Origin: Chryseobacterium sp. Leaf404
Lineage (GTDB): Bacteria > Bacteroidota > Bacteroidia > Flavobacteriales > Weeksellaceae
Reading direction: 5' to 3'
NCBI RefSeq assembly: GCF_001424145.1
Contig: NZ_LMQM01000003.1
Span: 1-64,000 of the forward strand
Length of the DNA: 64,000 bases
In this document: one piece after another, positions 26,101 through 35,660 of the stretch
Position numbering within the stretch: the stretch's first letter is position 1
How the letters are laid out: each line of letters begins with the position of its first letter
Position numbers and translations under genes: made by a program
Notes under the pieces: model-generated
What the model was told of the DNA's origin: nothing
Seen by the model: the letters and a program-made list of their open reading frames with translations, nothing else
The model's database searches: none

Positions 26101-26220
26101 TAAATGTGCATGCTGATTATCTCAGTCTTATGCTACTGTTATAAAGAACCCTTTATGTTAATACCCTGACTATTTCTAATTTAAAAAGGCTGAAGTGTTG
26201 ACTTCAGCCTTTCTTTTTTT
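26101..26220 (+). ncRNA. Candidate small RNA between promoter and terminator
   Basis: Transcription from the promoter at 26065-26094 would start near 26101 and end in the terminator at 26185-26220, giving an RNA of about 120 bases. A 21-codon frame (26104-26169, MCMLIISVLCYCY at its start) could be a leader peptide. No known RNA family is recognised. Confidence 0.35.
26185..26220 (+). terminator. Strong intrinsic terminator
   Basis: AAAGGCTGAAGT (26185-26196) pairs perfectly with ACTTCAGCCTTT (26201-26212) around GTTG and is followed by CTTTTTTT. With A-rich sequence on the left it can also end minus-strand transcripts of the operon starting at 30363. Confidence 0.9.
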
Positions 26221-26253
26221 AATAGCTTTTAAAGAGGTTTCCTATTCGTCGAA

Positions 26254-26403
26254 TTATTCCCAATCCATAAATCCTTCATAGGCAAAGTATATTAAAACTG
26301 CATACAAGCTATATTTTAGAATCTTTTTTGCCAGTTTATAGCTTTTAAATAATACCGGATTGTAAGCCGATTTGTCGAAAGGTACTTTTGTTGTCTGTTC
26401 CAT
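26254..26403 (-). CDS. 49-residue membrane-associated protein
   Basis: This small frame encodes MEQTTKVPFDKSAYNPVLFK, then a basic stretch (SYKLAKKILK) and one hydrophobic helix (YSLYAVLIYFAY), ending EGFMDWE. It lies 29 bases after the SRPBCC gene, in the same direction, and just before the terminator, so it is probably the last gene of that operon. The coding-like composition and clean position support it. I do not recognise a family. Confidence 0.6.
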   Translation of the reverse strand: MEQTTKVPFDKSAYNPVLFKSYKLAKKILKYSLYAVLIYFAYEGFMDWE

Positions 26404-26432
26404 TTTTTTTGATTTTAATTGTTGTTAAATAA

Positions 26433-26978
26433 TTATTTTTCTGCTTCAATTTTTAGTGAGTTGAGCCAATAATCTATGGACGTATCAAGACTGGATTGAA
26501 ATTGATGTTTCAACAAGTTGACCAGCCAGCCTTCCATACTTTCTTCCACACGGATGGTTGTTTGCCCATTATGTTCAGTGAAATACCACGTGTGTATGCC
26601 AAATGCTCCAAACGCAGGACCCGACCAGCCAGCCATTTTATTGATTTCTACGGTCTGTAGTGTGGAAGTTATTGTCAAGCCATTACTTTTCCAGGTGAAG
26701 GATGTTCCGGGTTTGAATGCACCATTAATTTTTGGTGTTACAATTTCCTTTTGCCAGGCATCCCAGTGATCAACGTCGCTGAAAACTTTCCAGACCTTTT
26801 CGGCTGGGGCTTTAATTATAATGCTCTTTCTTGTGATCACAGGCGCATCCGGATGAATAGTCTTTGATGTTTTGTAATTACTGAAGTATTCAAGTAAAAA
26901 AATAACTGAGGATATTACCAAAAGAAAAGAGACCACACCATATCCTATATTTCTAAGTCTTCTATATTTCATCATCAT
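26433..26978 (-). CDS. SRPBCC-fold protein with N-terminal membrane anchor
   Basis: This 181-residue protein has one N-terminal membrane helix (about 13-31). A START/polyketide-cyclase-like domain follows: SIIIKAPAEKVWKVFSDVDH, then WDAWQKEI, and a C-terminal amphipathic helix. SRPBCC domains bind hydrophobic ligands in a deep cavity; the ligand here is unknown. The start overlaps the stop of the NQO-type gene by four bases, so the two are coupled. A ligand-carrier role in a quinone or aromatic stress response fits the neighbours but is inference. Any of the first three Met codons could be used. Confidence 0.85.
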   Translation of the reverse strand: MMMKYRRLRNIGYGVVSFLLVISSVIFLLEYFSNYKTSKTIHPDAPVITRKSIIIKAPAEKVWKVFSDVDHWDAWQKEIVTPKINGAFKPGTSFTWKSNGLTITSTLQTVEINKMAGWSGPAFGAFGIHTWYFTEHNGQTTIRVEESMEGWLVNLLKHQFQSSLDTSIDYWLNSLKIEAEK

Positions 26979-27553
26979 TCAGGTTTATAGGTGGATACAA
27001 TTCCGCTTGCCCAGTTTTCTATGGTCTCCGGTGCTGGCCTGTCCGCCTTGTCAAAGAAGAAATGCTGATTGATTTCAAGTCCGCAATACGTGAAAATACC
27101 CTTGTCTGATGTCAGCGACATCGCTTTATCCATTCCAATGTCTTCATAGTCTGCTTTTGATTTCCCGTGCGTATTGATGATGGTTGTCTGTTTGCCTGTA
27201 AGTAAGCCTTTTTGTATGCCCTGGTCGTACCGGTAGGCAAAACCGTAACTAAACACACGGTCTATAAATCCCTTCATAATTGCAGGCATTCCCGTCCACC
27301 AGATCGGATAAATAAAGGTAATGTGGTGTGCCCAGGAAATATATTCCTGTTCTTTTTGAACATCGTCCGATACTTTTCCCATTCGCTGTCCCTGCATATC
27401 TTCTAAAGAAAGAACCGGATTAAATTTGAGTTGGTATAAATCCCTGATAACAACTTCGTGTCCGTTGTCCCATAAGTGCTCAGCTAAAGTTTGTTTTAAA
27501 AAGCTGTTTAAACTCTCCGGATTTGGGTGGGCATAAATAATTAAATGTTTCAT
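26975..27553 (-). CDS. NAD(P)H-dependent FMN oxidoreductase (NQO/KefF type)
   Basis: This 192-residue flavodoxin-fold protein starts with IIYAHPNPESLNSFLKQ, has FIYPIWWTGMPAIMKGFIDR near 85-105 and GKQTTIINTHG further on. These mark the modulator-of-drug-activity/NQO1 family, which reduces quinones by two electrons using FMN and NAD(P)H. It belongs to a minus-strand run downstream of an AraC regulator and is overlapped by the SRPBCC gene. A truncated relative lies at 31652. Confidence 0.92.
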   Translation of the reverse strand: MKHLIIYAHPNPESLNSFLKQTLAEHLWDNGHEVVIRDLYQLKFNPVLSLEDMQGQRMGKVSDDVQKEQEYISWAHHITFIYPIWWTGMPAIMKGFIDRVFSYGFAYRYDQGIQKGLLTGKQTTIINTHGKSKADYEDIGMDKAMSLTSDKGIFTYCGLEINQHFFFDKADRPAPETIENWASGIVSTYKPE

Positions 27554-27629
27554 TGTTCTATTGTTTAAATTTGATAGAACAAAAGTAGATCAGCGAAGTC
27601 TGCTAAAATTGTAAGAAAACGAAAATGGT

Positions 27630-28454
27630 TTATTCAGCCTTTGGATTGCAAATATTCTGTTGAAACTTCAGGTATTTCGTAGGACTAAGATTGATGTAAT
27701 GCTTAAAATCGTGGATCAGTTGACTCTGATCGTAGAAACCACATTCGTTGATGATGTCAAACCAATCCATTTTATTGGAAGAGGAAGCAATACTCTGTAT
27801 GAGTTTAACAGCCTTTAAAAACCTTTGATAACGGCTGATTTCTTTGGCGGTGTATCCCAAATGTTTCTTATGGTTGAGCTGGATATTTCTTTCGGTCTGG
27901 TTTTGTAAGTCAGCTACAGATTTGATAGGATTCAAATTTGTGTCTTTAAAATTGGCTAACTGTTCTGCAATTACATTTCTCTGTTTAAGATATGGTTTTG
28001 AGAATTCTAAAATATACGCCACTCTATCATTAATATCCTCTATTTTGTTAAGTTGCGCCCATAAAGAAGTGAAACAATTCTCATCTAATAAATCATCCGG
28101 ATTGACAGGCAGATGTTCTGCAACGGCAGCATTGCCAAAGAAATTGTAAAATGCATCATCTTTAAAATTGGCAACCAAAATCCCTGAATTTGCCGGTAGC
28201 GAATAAGTAAAAGCCTGCTTTATCGGTCCTAAGACAAGGCATTTATCCACTTTCAGTTCGGTCTTTTGAATAGAATAAAGAGAAGCCGGCGTCCCGAAAT
28301 TGAAGATGAGAATAGTTTGATATGATGGGAGTAATGTCTTGGTAATGGTTTCACCAGTTGTATTTTCGGCAAAGTAAAAATGAGAAAAAATCTCCTCATA
28401 GCCTCCAGGAGCAGCTATTTTAAAGTTTTTATAATGCTTTTCGTTTTCTGCCAT
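27630..28454 (-). CDS. AraC family regulator
   Basis: This 274-residue protein has an N-terminal cupin-like sensing part (about 1-170). A C-terminal AraC DNA-binding domain follows: KEISRYQRFLKAVKLIQS, DWFDIINECGFYDQSQLIHD, then LSPTKYLK. It lies 76 bases upstream of the NQO-type gene in the same direction and 28 bases after the gluconolactonase/MRJP-like gene. It probably controls this redox cluster. The inducer is unknown. Confidence 0.92.
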   Translation of the reverse strand: MAENEKHYKNFKIAAPGGYEEIFSHFYFAENTTGETITKTLLPSYQTILIFNFGTPASLYSIQKTELKVDKCLVLGPIKQAFTYSLPANSGILVANFKDDAFYNFFGNAAVAEHLPVNPDDLLDENCFTSLWAQLNKIEDINDRVAYILEFSKPYLKQRNVIAEQLANFKDTNLNPIKSVADLQNQTERNIQLNHKKHLGYTAKEISRYQRFLKAVKLIQSIASSSNKMDWFDIINECGFYDQSQLIHDFKHYINLSPTKYLKFQQNICNPKAE

Positions 28455-28482
28455 TTTTCTTATGAATAGTGTAAAGTTACAA

Positions 28483-29592
28483 CTATTTCATTTTAAACCT
28501 TAAGACATAATACGGCGGTTTGCTTTCATCCTTACCATTGTTCCACCAAGGTTTGTTCTGTAACTGGTTTGATGTAAAGTATAAATAATCATCAGAACCA
28601 ATTGATATCCCGTCTGGCCAAGAAATGAGTGATTTATCCTGAACTAAAATCGAATATCCTTTTGGAGTAGAAATCCCGATGGCACTATTTTCTACATCGG
28701 TTACGAAAATTTGTCCTTTGCTGTCTATCTTGAATCCATCAGATTTTGGCTTTTCAGAATAATACTCTATTTTTTTTGTTAAAATATCATCATTTAAATT
28801 TTCATCCGCTAAACTTTTCGTAGAAATACGATAGATTTTCTCACCACCCAAAGCCCCGAAATAAACCCACTCCATTTTAGCATCAATTGCAATTGGATTC
28901 AGTGGGTAACGCGGTTTTACAATTTTTCCATCAGGGTACATATGACTTAATGGTCGCCCATTGATCACCAGATCTTCATCTTTTGCTTGAAAAGATGGGT
29001 GGTTTTCAAAAATTCTGTGGCTATATCCCGTTTTCAGATCAATAATAATAAAAGCAGGAACTGCGGGATAAATCATTCCGCCCAAAGACATATCTGCAAT
29101 AACGGCTGCTTGATGTTTCTCATCAATTACAAAATCCTGCAGGAAGGACGATGGGTGTAAGACGGCATCCGGTATAGTGAAAACTTGATGAAGATTTTTC
29201 GTGTTAATATTCCACCCGATCAGCTTAGGTGATTGTTTCGGAACAGTACTGTTGTCTCCAATGTCCAATACCCACAAAATATCCTTTGAAACCTGAATTC
29301 CGATTGTTCGGCTAATTCCTTTTACCGAATTTTGTTTTGGTTTTGCCGTCCACACTGTGTCTGGAAAATCCTGAATAGTTCCGTTGGGTAGAATCTCTTT
29401 CACTGCATATTTTGAAACGGAGGGATCACTCATCGTGATAAAAATTCTTCCTTTTTCAGACACGGCAATATTTCCCGGTCTTTCGGATTCAAACGATGCT
29501 ACAATTTCTAATTGATGTTGCGATTGTCCAAAAATTGGGTTTGCTGAAAGAAACAAACTCAATAGTAATACTGCGTTTTTAAAAATGTTCAT
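28483..29592 (-). CDS. Exported major royal jelly/yellow-family beta-propeller protein
   Basis: This 369-residue protein has a signal peptide (to about 22) and the pattern of the MRJP/yellow family, related to L-dopachrome tautomerase: LWVLDIGD, FVIDEKHQAAVIADMS, DGFKIDSKGQIFVTDVEN and SWPDGISIGSDDYLYFTSNQ. Bacterial members are periplasmic six-bladed propellers of uncertain substrate. It follows the DJ-1/PfpI gene by six bases, so the two are surely cotranscribed. Enzyme or ligand-binding function is open. Confidence 0.88.
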   Translation of the reverse strand: MNIFKNAVLLLSLFLSANPIFGQSQHQLEIVASFESERPGNIAVSEKGRIFITMSDPSVSKYAVKEILPNGTIQDFPDTVWTAKPKQNSVKGISRTIGIQVSKDILWVLDIGDNSTVPKQSPKLIGWNINTKNLHQVFTIPDAVLHPSSFLQDFVIDEKHQAAVIADMSLGGMIYPAVPAFIIIDLKTGYSHRIFENHPSFQAKDEDLVINGRPLSHMYPDGKIVKPRYPLNPIAIDAKMEWVYFGALGGEKIYRISTKSLADENLNDDILTKKIEYYSEKPKSDGFKIDSKGQIFVTDVENSAIGISTPKGYSILVQDKSLISWPDGISIGSDDYLYFTSNQLQNKPWWNNGKDESKPPYYVLRFKMK

Positions 29593-29598
29593 TTGATT

Positions 29599-30363
29599 TT
29601 ATTCTTGCAACAATTTCAAAATTCCTTCGCCAACGATATGTGCCGATTGTGGATTTTGCCCCGTTACTACACGTTGGTCTACGGTAACGTGCGGCTGCCA
29701 AAGTCCGGATTTTTCAAATATCGCACCACGTTCAATCAATTTACTTTCCAGCAAAAAAGGGACTACCTTTTCTAATTTTACGGCTGTTTCTTCTTCATTG
29801 GTAAAGGCGTTGATCTTTTTTCCATCTACCAGATATTTGCCGTTGGCCAGTTTTATATTTACCAATCCTGCCGGCCCGTGACAAACAGCACTTACAATAC
29901 CATTATTCTCATAAATTTTTTGAGCAATCTTTGCCAGATCTTTATTGTCTGCCAGATCCCACATTGCACCGTGTCCACCTGCGTAAAAAATGGCAGCATA
30001 TTCTTCGGTTTTCACATCGCCCGGCTTCATTGTGTTTTCAATTTTGGCGCGGTATTTTTTGTCTTCCCAAAACTTTTTGTTTACGGCATCCTTCAGATCA
30101 AAACCATCAACAGGAGCCTTTCCGCCCTGCGGGCTTACAAAGTCTATTTCGTAACCGGCATTGTGCAGCACTTCCCAGGGATGTGTCACTTCCGACAGAT
30201 AGTAGCCCGTTGCTTCACCGGTGTTTCCCTTCTTATCGTGGCTGGTCACCACAAACAATATTTTTTTCATTGTTTTGGCCTGCGCTGTCGCCTGATTAGT
30301 GAACGAAAGTAGAATTGTAACTACAGTTAGCAGTACTGTTATTTTTTGAAACACTTTTTGCAT
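29599..30363 (-). CDS. DJ-1/PfpI-family protein with signal peptide
   Basis: This 254-residue type 1 glutamine amidotransferase-like protein has an N-terminal signal peptide (to about 28). The DJ-1/PfpI core carries ILFVVTSHDKKG, the elbow AVCHGPAGL with the nucleophilic Cys, and a nearby FYAGGHGAMWDL. Relatives such as Hsp31 act as glyoxalase III, chaperone or deglycase, degrading reactive carbonyls. Export to the periplasm is unusual but seen in Bacteroidota. It is first in a run of six genes. A perfect TGTGA-N6-TCACA box lies 79 bases upstream, just beyond the crp/fnr gene, so regulation by that protein is likely. Confidence 0.92.
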   Translation of the reverse strand: MQKVFQKITVLLTVVTILLSFTNQATAQAKTMKKILFVVTSHDKKGNTGEATGYYLSEVTHPWEVLHNAGYEIDFVSPQGGKAPVDGFDLKDAVNKKFWEDKKYRAKIENTMKPGDVKTEEYAAIFYAGGHGAMWDLADNKDLAKIAQKIYENNGIVSAVCHGPAGLVNIKLANGKYLVDGKKINAFTNEEETAVKLEKVVPFLLESKLIERGAIFEKSGLWQPHVTVDQRVVTGQNPQSAHIVGEGILKLLQE

Positions 30364-30441
30364 CTTTTTATTATTTGAAATTTATAATGCAAAATTGAGT
30401 ATAATGCCATATCCTGCAAAGGAACTAAATCACAGATTTTG

Positions 30442-30457
30442 TGTGATGTATGTCACA
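30442..30457. promoter_or_regulatory. Crp-type operator before the DJ-1/PfpI operon
   Basis: TGTGATGTATGTCACA matches TGTGA-N6-TCACA perfectly. A further TCACA (30430-30434) forms a second inverted pair with the first half-site. The box sits between the end of a crp/fnr gene and the DJ-1/PfpI gene. A second perfect box lies in the same arrangement at 59744. Confidence 0.7.
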
Positions 30458-30470
30458 TAGAAGAAATAAG

Positions 30471-31142
30471 TCAGGAAGAGAACCGGCTCAGAGTTTCTCT
30501 GGAAACACCCAGATAAGAGGCAATCAGCGTTTTGGGAACCCGCTGAAACATCATTGGATACTGCAGTAGAAACTGCTCGTAACGCTCTTTTGCATTGCTG
30601 TTGATCAGCGACAGAATACGTTGTTGCAATGCGATATAGCCTAAGTTGGATTTACGCCTGAAAAAAGACTCGACTTTATGCATCTCGGAACACAACTTTT
30701 CACGATTGGCGAGTGAAAGGCAAAGCACTTCAACTTCTTCAATACAGTCAATGCTTAAAGTTGCATTGGTTTGATTAAAGTACGCTTGAAAATCGGTGAT
30801 CCACCAATCTTCCATTGCGAACTGTAGAATATTTTCTTTGCCTTCATCATTGGTGAACGACGCTTTGAGCAGGCCTTTTACTACAAAATAGTCATTGGTC
30901 ACATTATCCCCTTCCTGAACCAGAAATTGGTGCTTTTTGAGTTTTTTAGATGTGAAATGAGAAATGATGTGATCAAACTCCTGGTCTGTAAGCGTTATGA
31001 TCTTTTCAAAATGCTGTCTTAATTCAGAACCATATTTTTTATGATTTTCAAAAATCCTTTTAGATTCTGATCTTGAATGCTGTAAAATATCAGTATGGGA
31101 TAATTTCCCATCAGCATTATTTTCAGTGGTGTTTTCAGGCAT
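30471..31142 (-). CDS. Crp/Fnr family regulator
   Basis: This 223-residue protein has a cyclic-nucleotide-binding-like beta-roll (about 60-160: KKHQFLVQEGD, KGLLKASFTN, ENILQFAMEDWW). A short C-terminal helix-turn-helix follows (KTLIASYLGVSRETLSR), and the protein ends four residues later. Bacteroidota members of this type usually lack the cAMP-binding Arg set. It is a paralogue of the protein at 59157. Each has a perfect Crp-type box just downstream, before an enzyme gene. The first 45 residues are extra, and a later start is possible. Confidence 0.92.
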   Translation of the reverse strand: MPENTTENNADGKLSHTDILQHSRSESKRIFENHKKYGSELRQHFEKIITLTDQEFDHIISHFTSKKLKKHQFLVQEGDNVTNDYFVVKGLLKASFTNDEGKENILQFAMEDWWITDFQAYFNQTNATLSIDCIEEVEVLCLSLANREKLCSEMHKVESFFRRKSNLGYIALQQRILSLINSNAKERYEQFLLQYPMMFQRVPKTLIASYLGVSRETLSRFSS

Positions 31143-31402
31143 CCTTATATTTTGTATGGTCTTTATTATTGTATGTAAATATCGCTGCTTATTTTATATT
31201 ACTAAAATTATTTAAATGATAATTTTATATCATATTTGTGATAGATGCTGAATCCTGAATAGTGACAATTTCCATCTAAGCTGTTTCTAAAAAGAGCGAA
31301 ATCTTTTTGTAATTATTTAATTTCTGTTTCAGTTTAAAAGATTTCAAGATCAAATAATGGCAATCAGAGTTTCCCTTTTTTGCACACCTGCCCAAATAAA
31401 AA

Positions 31403-31648
31403 TTAAACCGCACCACTGGTCAAAAACTCACCTTTTTCGCTCACGGCCTGATTTCCCCAATCGGTAATAGCTTCCAAAACAGGAACAAAGCTCTTCCCAA
31501 AATCGGTTAAGCTGTAGACTACTTTAACAGGCGGCTTTTTACCATACACTTTTCTCGATACCAGTCCGTCCTTTTCCAATTGCTTTAACTGAAGACTTAG
31601 TGTCATTTCCGTGACAGAAGGAATTTCCCTGCGCAGTTCACTAAATCT
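31403..31648 (-). pseudogene. HxlR regulator gene lacking its 5' part
   Basis: The frame FSELRREIPSVTEMTLSLQL, then QLEKDGLVSRKVYG and VYSLTDFGKSFVPVLEAITDW, is an HxlR DNA-binding domain from its second helix on. The first helix and start codon are missing: homology ends at RFSEL (31648), where a plus-strand flavoprotein fragment begins four bases away. An internal ATG at 31606 could give 67 residues, but without a complete winged helix it is unlikely to work. A single deletion removed the heads of both divergent genes. Confidence 0.75.
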
Positions 31649-31651
31649 TAA

Positions 31652-32151
31652 CCAAAAAGCTTTAATGCTTCAATGTATCAGCAAGCCATAAAAACACTGG
31701 AAGAAAACGGCCACGAGGTAAAAACATCAGACCTGTACCGTATGAATTTCGATCCTGTTTCTGACAGAATAAATTTTACCACTGTAAAAAACACAGCCTG
31801 TTTTAGCAGCAAACCGAAGAATATTTCGCCTATGAAAACGACGGTTTTGCAAGTGATGTACTTGCAGAACAAGATAAAGTCCTTTGGTGCGATCTGATGA
31901 TCTGACAATTTCCGCTCTGGTGGTTTTCTGTTCTTGCCCTATTGAAAGGCTGGGTCGATAAGGTTTTTGCGATGGGAAAGTTTTATGATAACGGAAGGAT
32001 TTATGAAAACGGCCTTCTCAAGGGTAAGAAAGCTTTGTTATCGATAACGACAGGAGATCCGGAAAAGAATTACGTAACCACCAAATATGGAAGCATCGAT
32101 CAGACACAGATGAACGACCTTGATTTAGAAGAAAATGGATTTATCATCTGA
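31652..32151 (+). pseudogene. NQO-type flavoprotein gene, truncated and frameshifted
   Basis: Homology begins abruptly with PKSFNASMYQQAIKTLEENG, the part just after the missing IVYAHPE start of NQO-type oxidoreductases. After TVKN the frame shifts. The continuation (QQTEEYFAYENDGFASDVLA ... LKGWVDKVFAMGKFYDNGR) contains in-frame TAG and TGA codons and ends early at NGFII. The closest intact relative in the window is at 26975. It was probably controlled by the adjacent HxlR gene, as is typical for such pairs. Confidence 0.8.
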
Positions 32152-32229
32152 CCTTGCAACTATTTTTGAGTAAAACTTTGTACACAAGAAGACACTTTAA
32201 TGATGATTTAACCTAATGCAAGCAATGGA

Positions 32230-32322
32230 ATGTATGAATACGCAATGTATGACAATGGAAAAAATTTTAATACTTTGCAAGGAACATTTTATTATTCAGC
32301 AAATATGGATGGTGAAATCTAA
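32230..32322 (+). pseudogene. Short coding remnant
   Basis: Thirty codons from ATG 32230 read MYEYAMYDNGKNFNTLQGTF, then YYSANMDGEI and a stop. The upstream frame is closed. The string looks like an internal piece of a secreted or beta-rich protein, but I cannot name the family. It lies in the same damaged interval as the two truncated genes to its left. Confidence 0.3.
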
Positions 32323-32336
32323 GTCTATAAATAAAA

Positions 32337-32363
32337 AACCCATTGAGATTGCTCTAATGGGTT
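32337..32363. terminator. Hairpin ending the SDR gene at 32386
   Basis: AACCCATT (32337-32344) pairs with AATGGGTT (32356-32363), with extra GAG/CTC pairing inside. On the minus strand it follows the SDR stop codon by 22 bases, and an A/T-rich stretch comes after. Confidence 0.6.
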
Positions 32364-32385
32364 AACTAACATTTTTATAAATCTA

Positions 32386-33144
32386 CTATATTCTATATCC
32401 GCCAGATACTTCTATTCTTTGAGCATTAATCCATTTGGAGTCATCTGAACAAAGGAATGCCACAACACTTCCAATATCATCAGGTAAACCTACTCTGCCC
32501 AGAGCGGTCTCGGATGCCAGGTATTTATTTACTTCTGACATATCACGAACAGCACCTCCATCGAAATCAGTTTCGATGGCACCCGGAGCAAGAGAATTTA
32601 CTCTTATTTTTCTGCTTCCCAATTCTAATGCCTGATATCTTGACAATGAATCAATCGCAGCTTTCATAGCACCATAAGCAGAATATCCTTGAGATGAAAA
32701 TCTTGCCAATCCGGAAGACAAATTCACCATACTGCTACCGTCATTTAATAGTGGCAATAATTTCTGCGTCAGGAAATAAGGTCCCTTGAAATGAATATTC
32801 GTCATTGAATCCAGGGTTTCTTCAGTTGTCGTTTCAAAACTTTCGTTGATTCCGATTCCTGCATTATTTACCAAAGCGTCCAGTTTCGCAGAACCGAATT
32901 GAGTGTCTAAAACATCTTTTACTTCCGTTACAAATTGGTCAAAACCTGCAGTTGTAGAAATGTCTAAAGGTAAAGCAAATGCTTTTTGTCCAAGAGTTTC
33001 AATTTCTTTCACAACTTCGTCAGCTGCTTCTTTTTTTGTCTGATAAGTAAGGATGATATCGAATCCTTTTTTTGCTAACTGTAAAGCTGAATCTTTACCA
33101 AGTCCACGGCTCGCACCCGTTATTAATGCTATTTTATTTGCCAT
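32386..33144 (-). CDS. Short-chain dehydrogenase/reductase
   Basis: This 252-residue classical SDR has the cofactor motif TGASRGLG (9-16), NNAG, the catalytic YGAMK (Tyr-x3-Lys) and a C-terminal SGGYRI. Basic residues after the glycine motif suggest NADP(H). The substrate is unknown. It appears to be a single gene. An inverted repeat GGTAG-N7-CTACC lies upstream (33206-33222) and may be an operator. Confidence 0.92.
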   Translation of the reverse strand: MANKIALITGASRGLGKDSALQLAKKGFDIILTYQTKKEAADEVVKEIETLGQKAFALPLDISTTAGFDQFVTEVKDVLDTQFGSAKLDALVNNAGIGINESFETTTEETLDSMTNIHFKGPYFLTQKLLPLLNDGSSMVNLSSGLARFSSQGYSAYGAMKAAIDSLSRYQALELGSRKIRVNSLAPGAIETDFDGGAVRDMSEVNKYLASETALGRVGLPDDIGSVVAFLCSDDSKWINAQRIEVSGGYRI

Positions 33145-33304
33145 TTTTTCTAATAAATATTTATTTTATTTGTAATTATCGTTCTATAGACCTTTAATAC
33201 TTTTCGGTAGCATAAGTCTACCTAATCAGCAAAAAATGATGATCAATTTCACTTTAGTTTCCCTGGATTGAAATTATATGTATAACTTTTTTAAATCAAT
33301 TAAC

Positions 33305-34282
<978 letters not shown>

Positions 34283-34391
34283 AGATTTTATTTTTTATTA
34301 ATTTATAATTTTCTTAAACCACTTATCCATAGAAAATAATACTCGGGAAAAGAATATGCCTCTTTTATCATTTGGCATTATTTATTTTAAT

Positions 34392-34570
34392 TTAAAATAC
34401 TTTCTCTGAGTTTGTTCGGAGAAATCCTACTTCTTTTCTGAAAGCCTTGAAAAAATAGGTTGTAATTTTAGAACCAAGCAATTGAAATTTTCGAGATTTT
34501 CAACTCCTTCAGTCAATAGATTTTTTGCCTTAGTAATCAAAAAAAGATGAAAAAGCTCAAGTCCTGACAG
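34392..34570 (-). pseudogene. Remnant of an AraC regulator gene
   Basis: The minus strand reads SGLELFHLFLITKAKNLLTE, then, after frameshifts, FKAFRKEVGF and a stop at 34392-34394. The intact AraC protein at 36471 has ALELIHLFLIAEAKNLLTE and SRLFRKEVGI at the same place, so this is the decayed tail of a paralogue. The sequence up to 34800 has no open frame. The remainder of 34283-34832 holds nothing else. Confidence 0.7.
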
Positions 34571-34832
34571 ATTTACTAACAAAATGGACACGAAATACAT
34601 TCTACTTTAGTTTCATGTCTTCGAACTTTGCAATCAATAGAGGAAGATTCATTCTAATAGAAAAGCTATTGATGAAATGGTCTGATAATTTGACAATCAG
34701 AATTTCGATAAACGATCCCCAAATTTATTGAATTTTGCCAATTTCTTTGTAAACATAAGCAAAAGTACGGCAGTTTCTCAAGATCAAGTGTCAAGTCTCT
34801 TGGGATCTAATGCCTTTGCACATTATCTATTT

Positions 34833-35573
34833 TTAGATTTTTGATGATCCTGAGCGCATTAGAGCAACTGCTTGTTCGTGAGAAAGCGGTGGATCAGCTT
34901 TCATTAGTTGGTCTATCGTATAATCCCTTATGGCGGGAGCCGTTCCTTTGTCAGCTTCGTTCAAAGCCTCCTTAAGTTCCTCCACATTTAGTTCTGTACA
35001 AAAAGCTGGAGTTCCCGGTTCCTGTCTCCACGATAAACTGAGACTGCCGCCATCTACGCTATCAAAGCCTATTTGATCGACCAGTTCAGCGGCTAATCTT
35101 TTATGCTCATCATTATCGGAAGCTATCGATATCGCTATCCTTCCTTTTTCCCCGGCAGCTTTACTTTGATGCTTGAGTGTGTACGCCCAGGCCATATTAA
35201 AAACTTTTACAACCGGTCTTCCCAATGTTTCGGAAATATATTCACTTTCCGTTTTGCCTTCCAAGCCAGCAAGCTCGCCGTCACGTAAAGGACTATAATT
35301 AGAAGTATCCATAATGACAACTTCCTGCGGGACATCCCGAAATAAATCTTTAGGCAGATCTTTATATGCACTGAAGGGTATGGACAATATGATTGCTTCC
35401 ACATCTTTAACAACGTCTTCGATAGTGGCAGCTTTTGCTCCAAGCTGTTCTGCAATGTTGCTGAGCTCAGCGAAATCCTGTGTGTTGTTTACTTTTATCT
35501 GGTGTCCTGCATTCGACAATTTTTCTGCCAGTGTGCTGCCAATAGACCCTGTTCCAATAATTCCTATATTCAT
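34833..35573 (-). CDS. F420-reductase-fold NAD(P)-binding protein, paralogue 1
   Basis: This 246-residue protein starts with a Rossmann motif (GIIGTGSIGSTLAEKL) and carries VIMDTSNYSPLRDGE and LSLSWRQEPGTPAFCTEL. It resembles NADP-dependent F420 reductases (Fno-like), but Bacteroidota do not make F420, so the true partner is unknown; a flavin or an NADPH-dependent reduction is possible. Three paralogues are present at 35661, 47588 and 48443. It lies 87 bases downstream of the 35661 gene, in the same direction, and is likely cotranscribed. Confidence 0.85.
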   Translation of the reverse strand: MNIGIIGTGSIGSTLAEKLSNAGHQIKVNNTQDFAELSNIAEQLGAKAATIEDVVKDVEAIILSIPFSAYKDLPKDLFRDVPQEVVIMDTSNYSPLRDGELAGLEGKTESEYISETLGRPVVKVFNMAWAYTLKHQSKAAGEKGRIAISIASDNDEHKRLAAELVDQIGFDSVDGGSLSLSWRQEPGTPAFCTELNVEELKEALNEADKGTAPAIRDYTIDQLMKADPPLSHEQAVALMRSGSSKI

Positions 35574-35660
35574 TTTTTTAATTTTAATTTTTGTTATAAA
35601 CTGTGTTATTTACCGCATACGAGTATCATATAAAGTGTGTACGTATCGGTTGTTTGTTTT

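Noticed and set aside
34833..35573. True F420-dependent enzyme
   Set aside because: Only the fold and motifs match; F420 biosynthesis is not known in this group, so the F420 name should not be taken as function.
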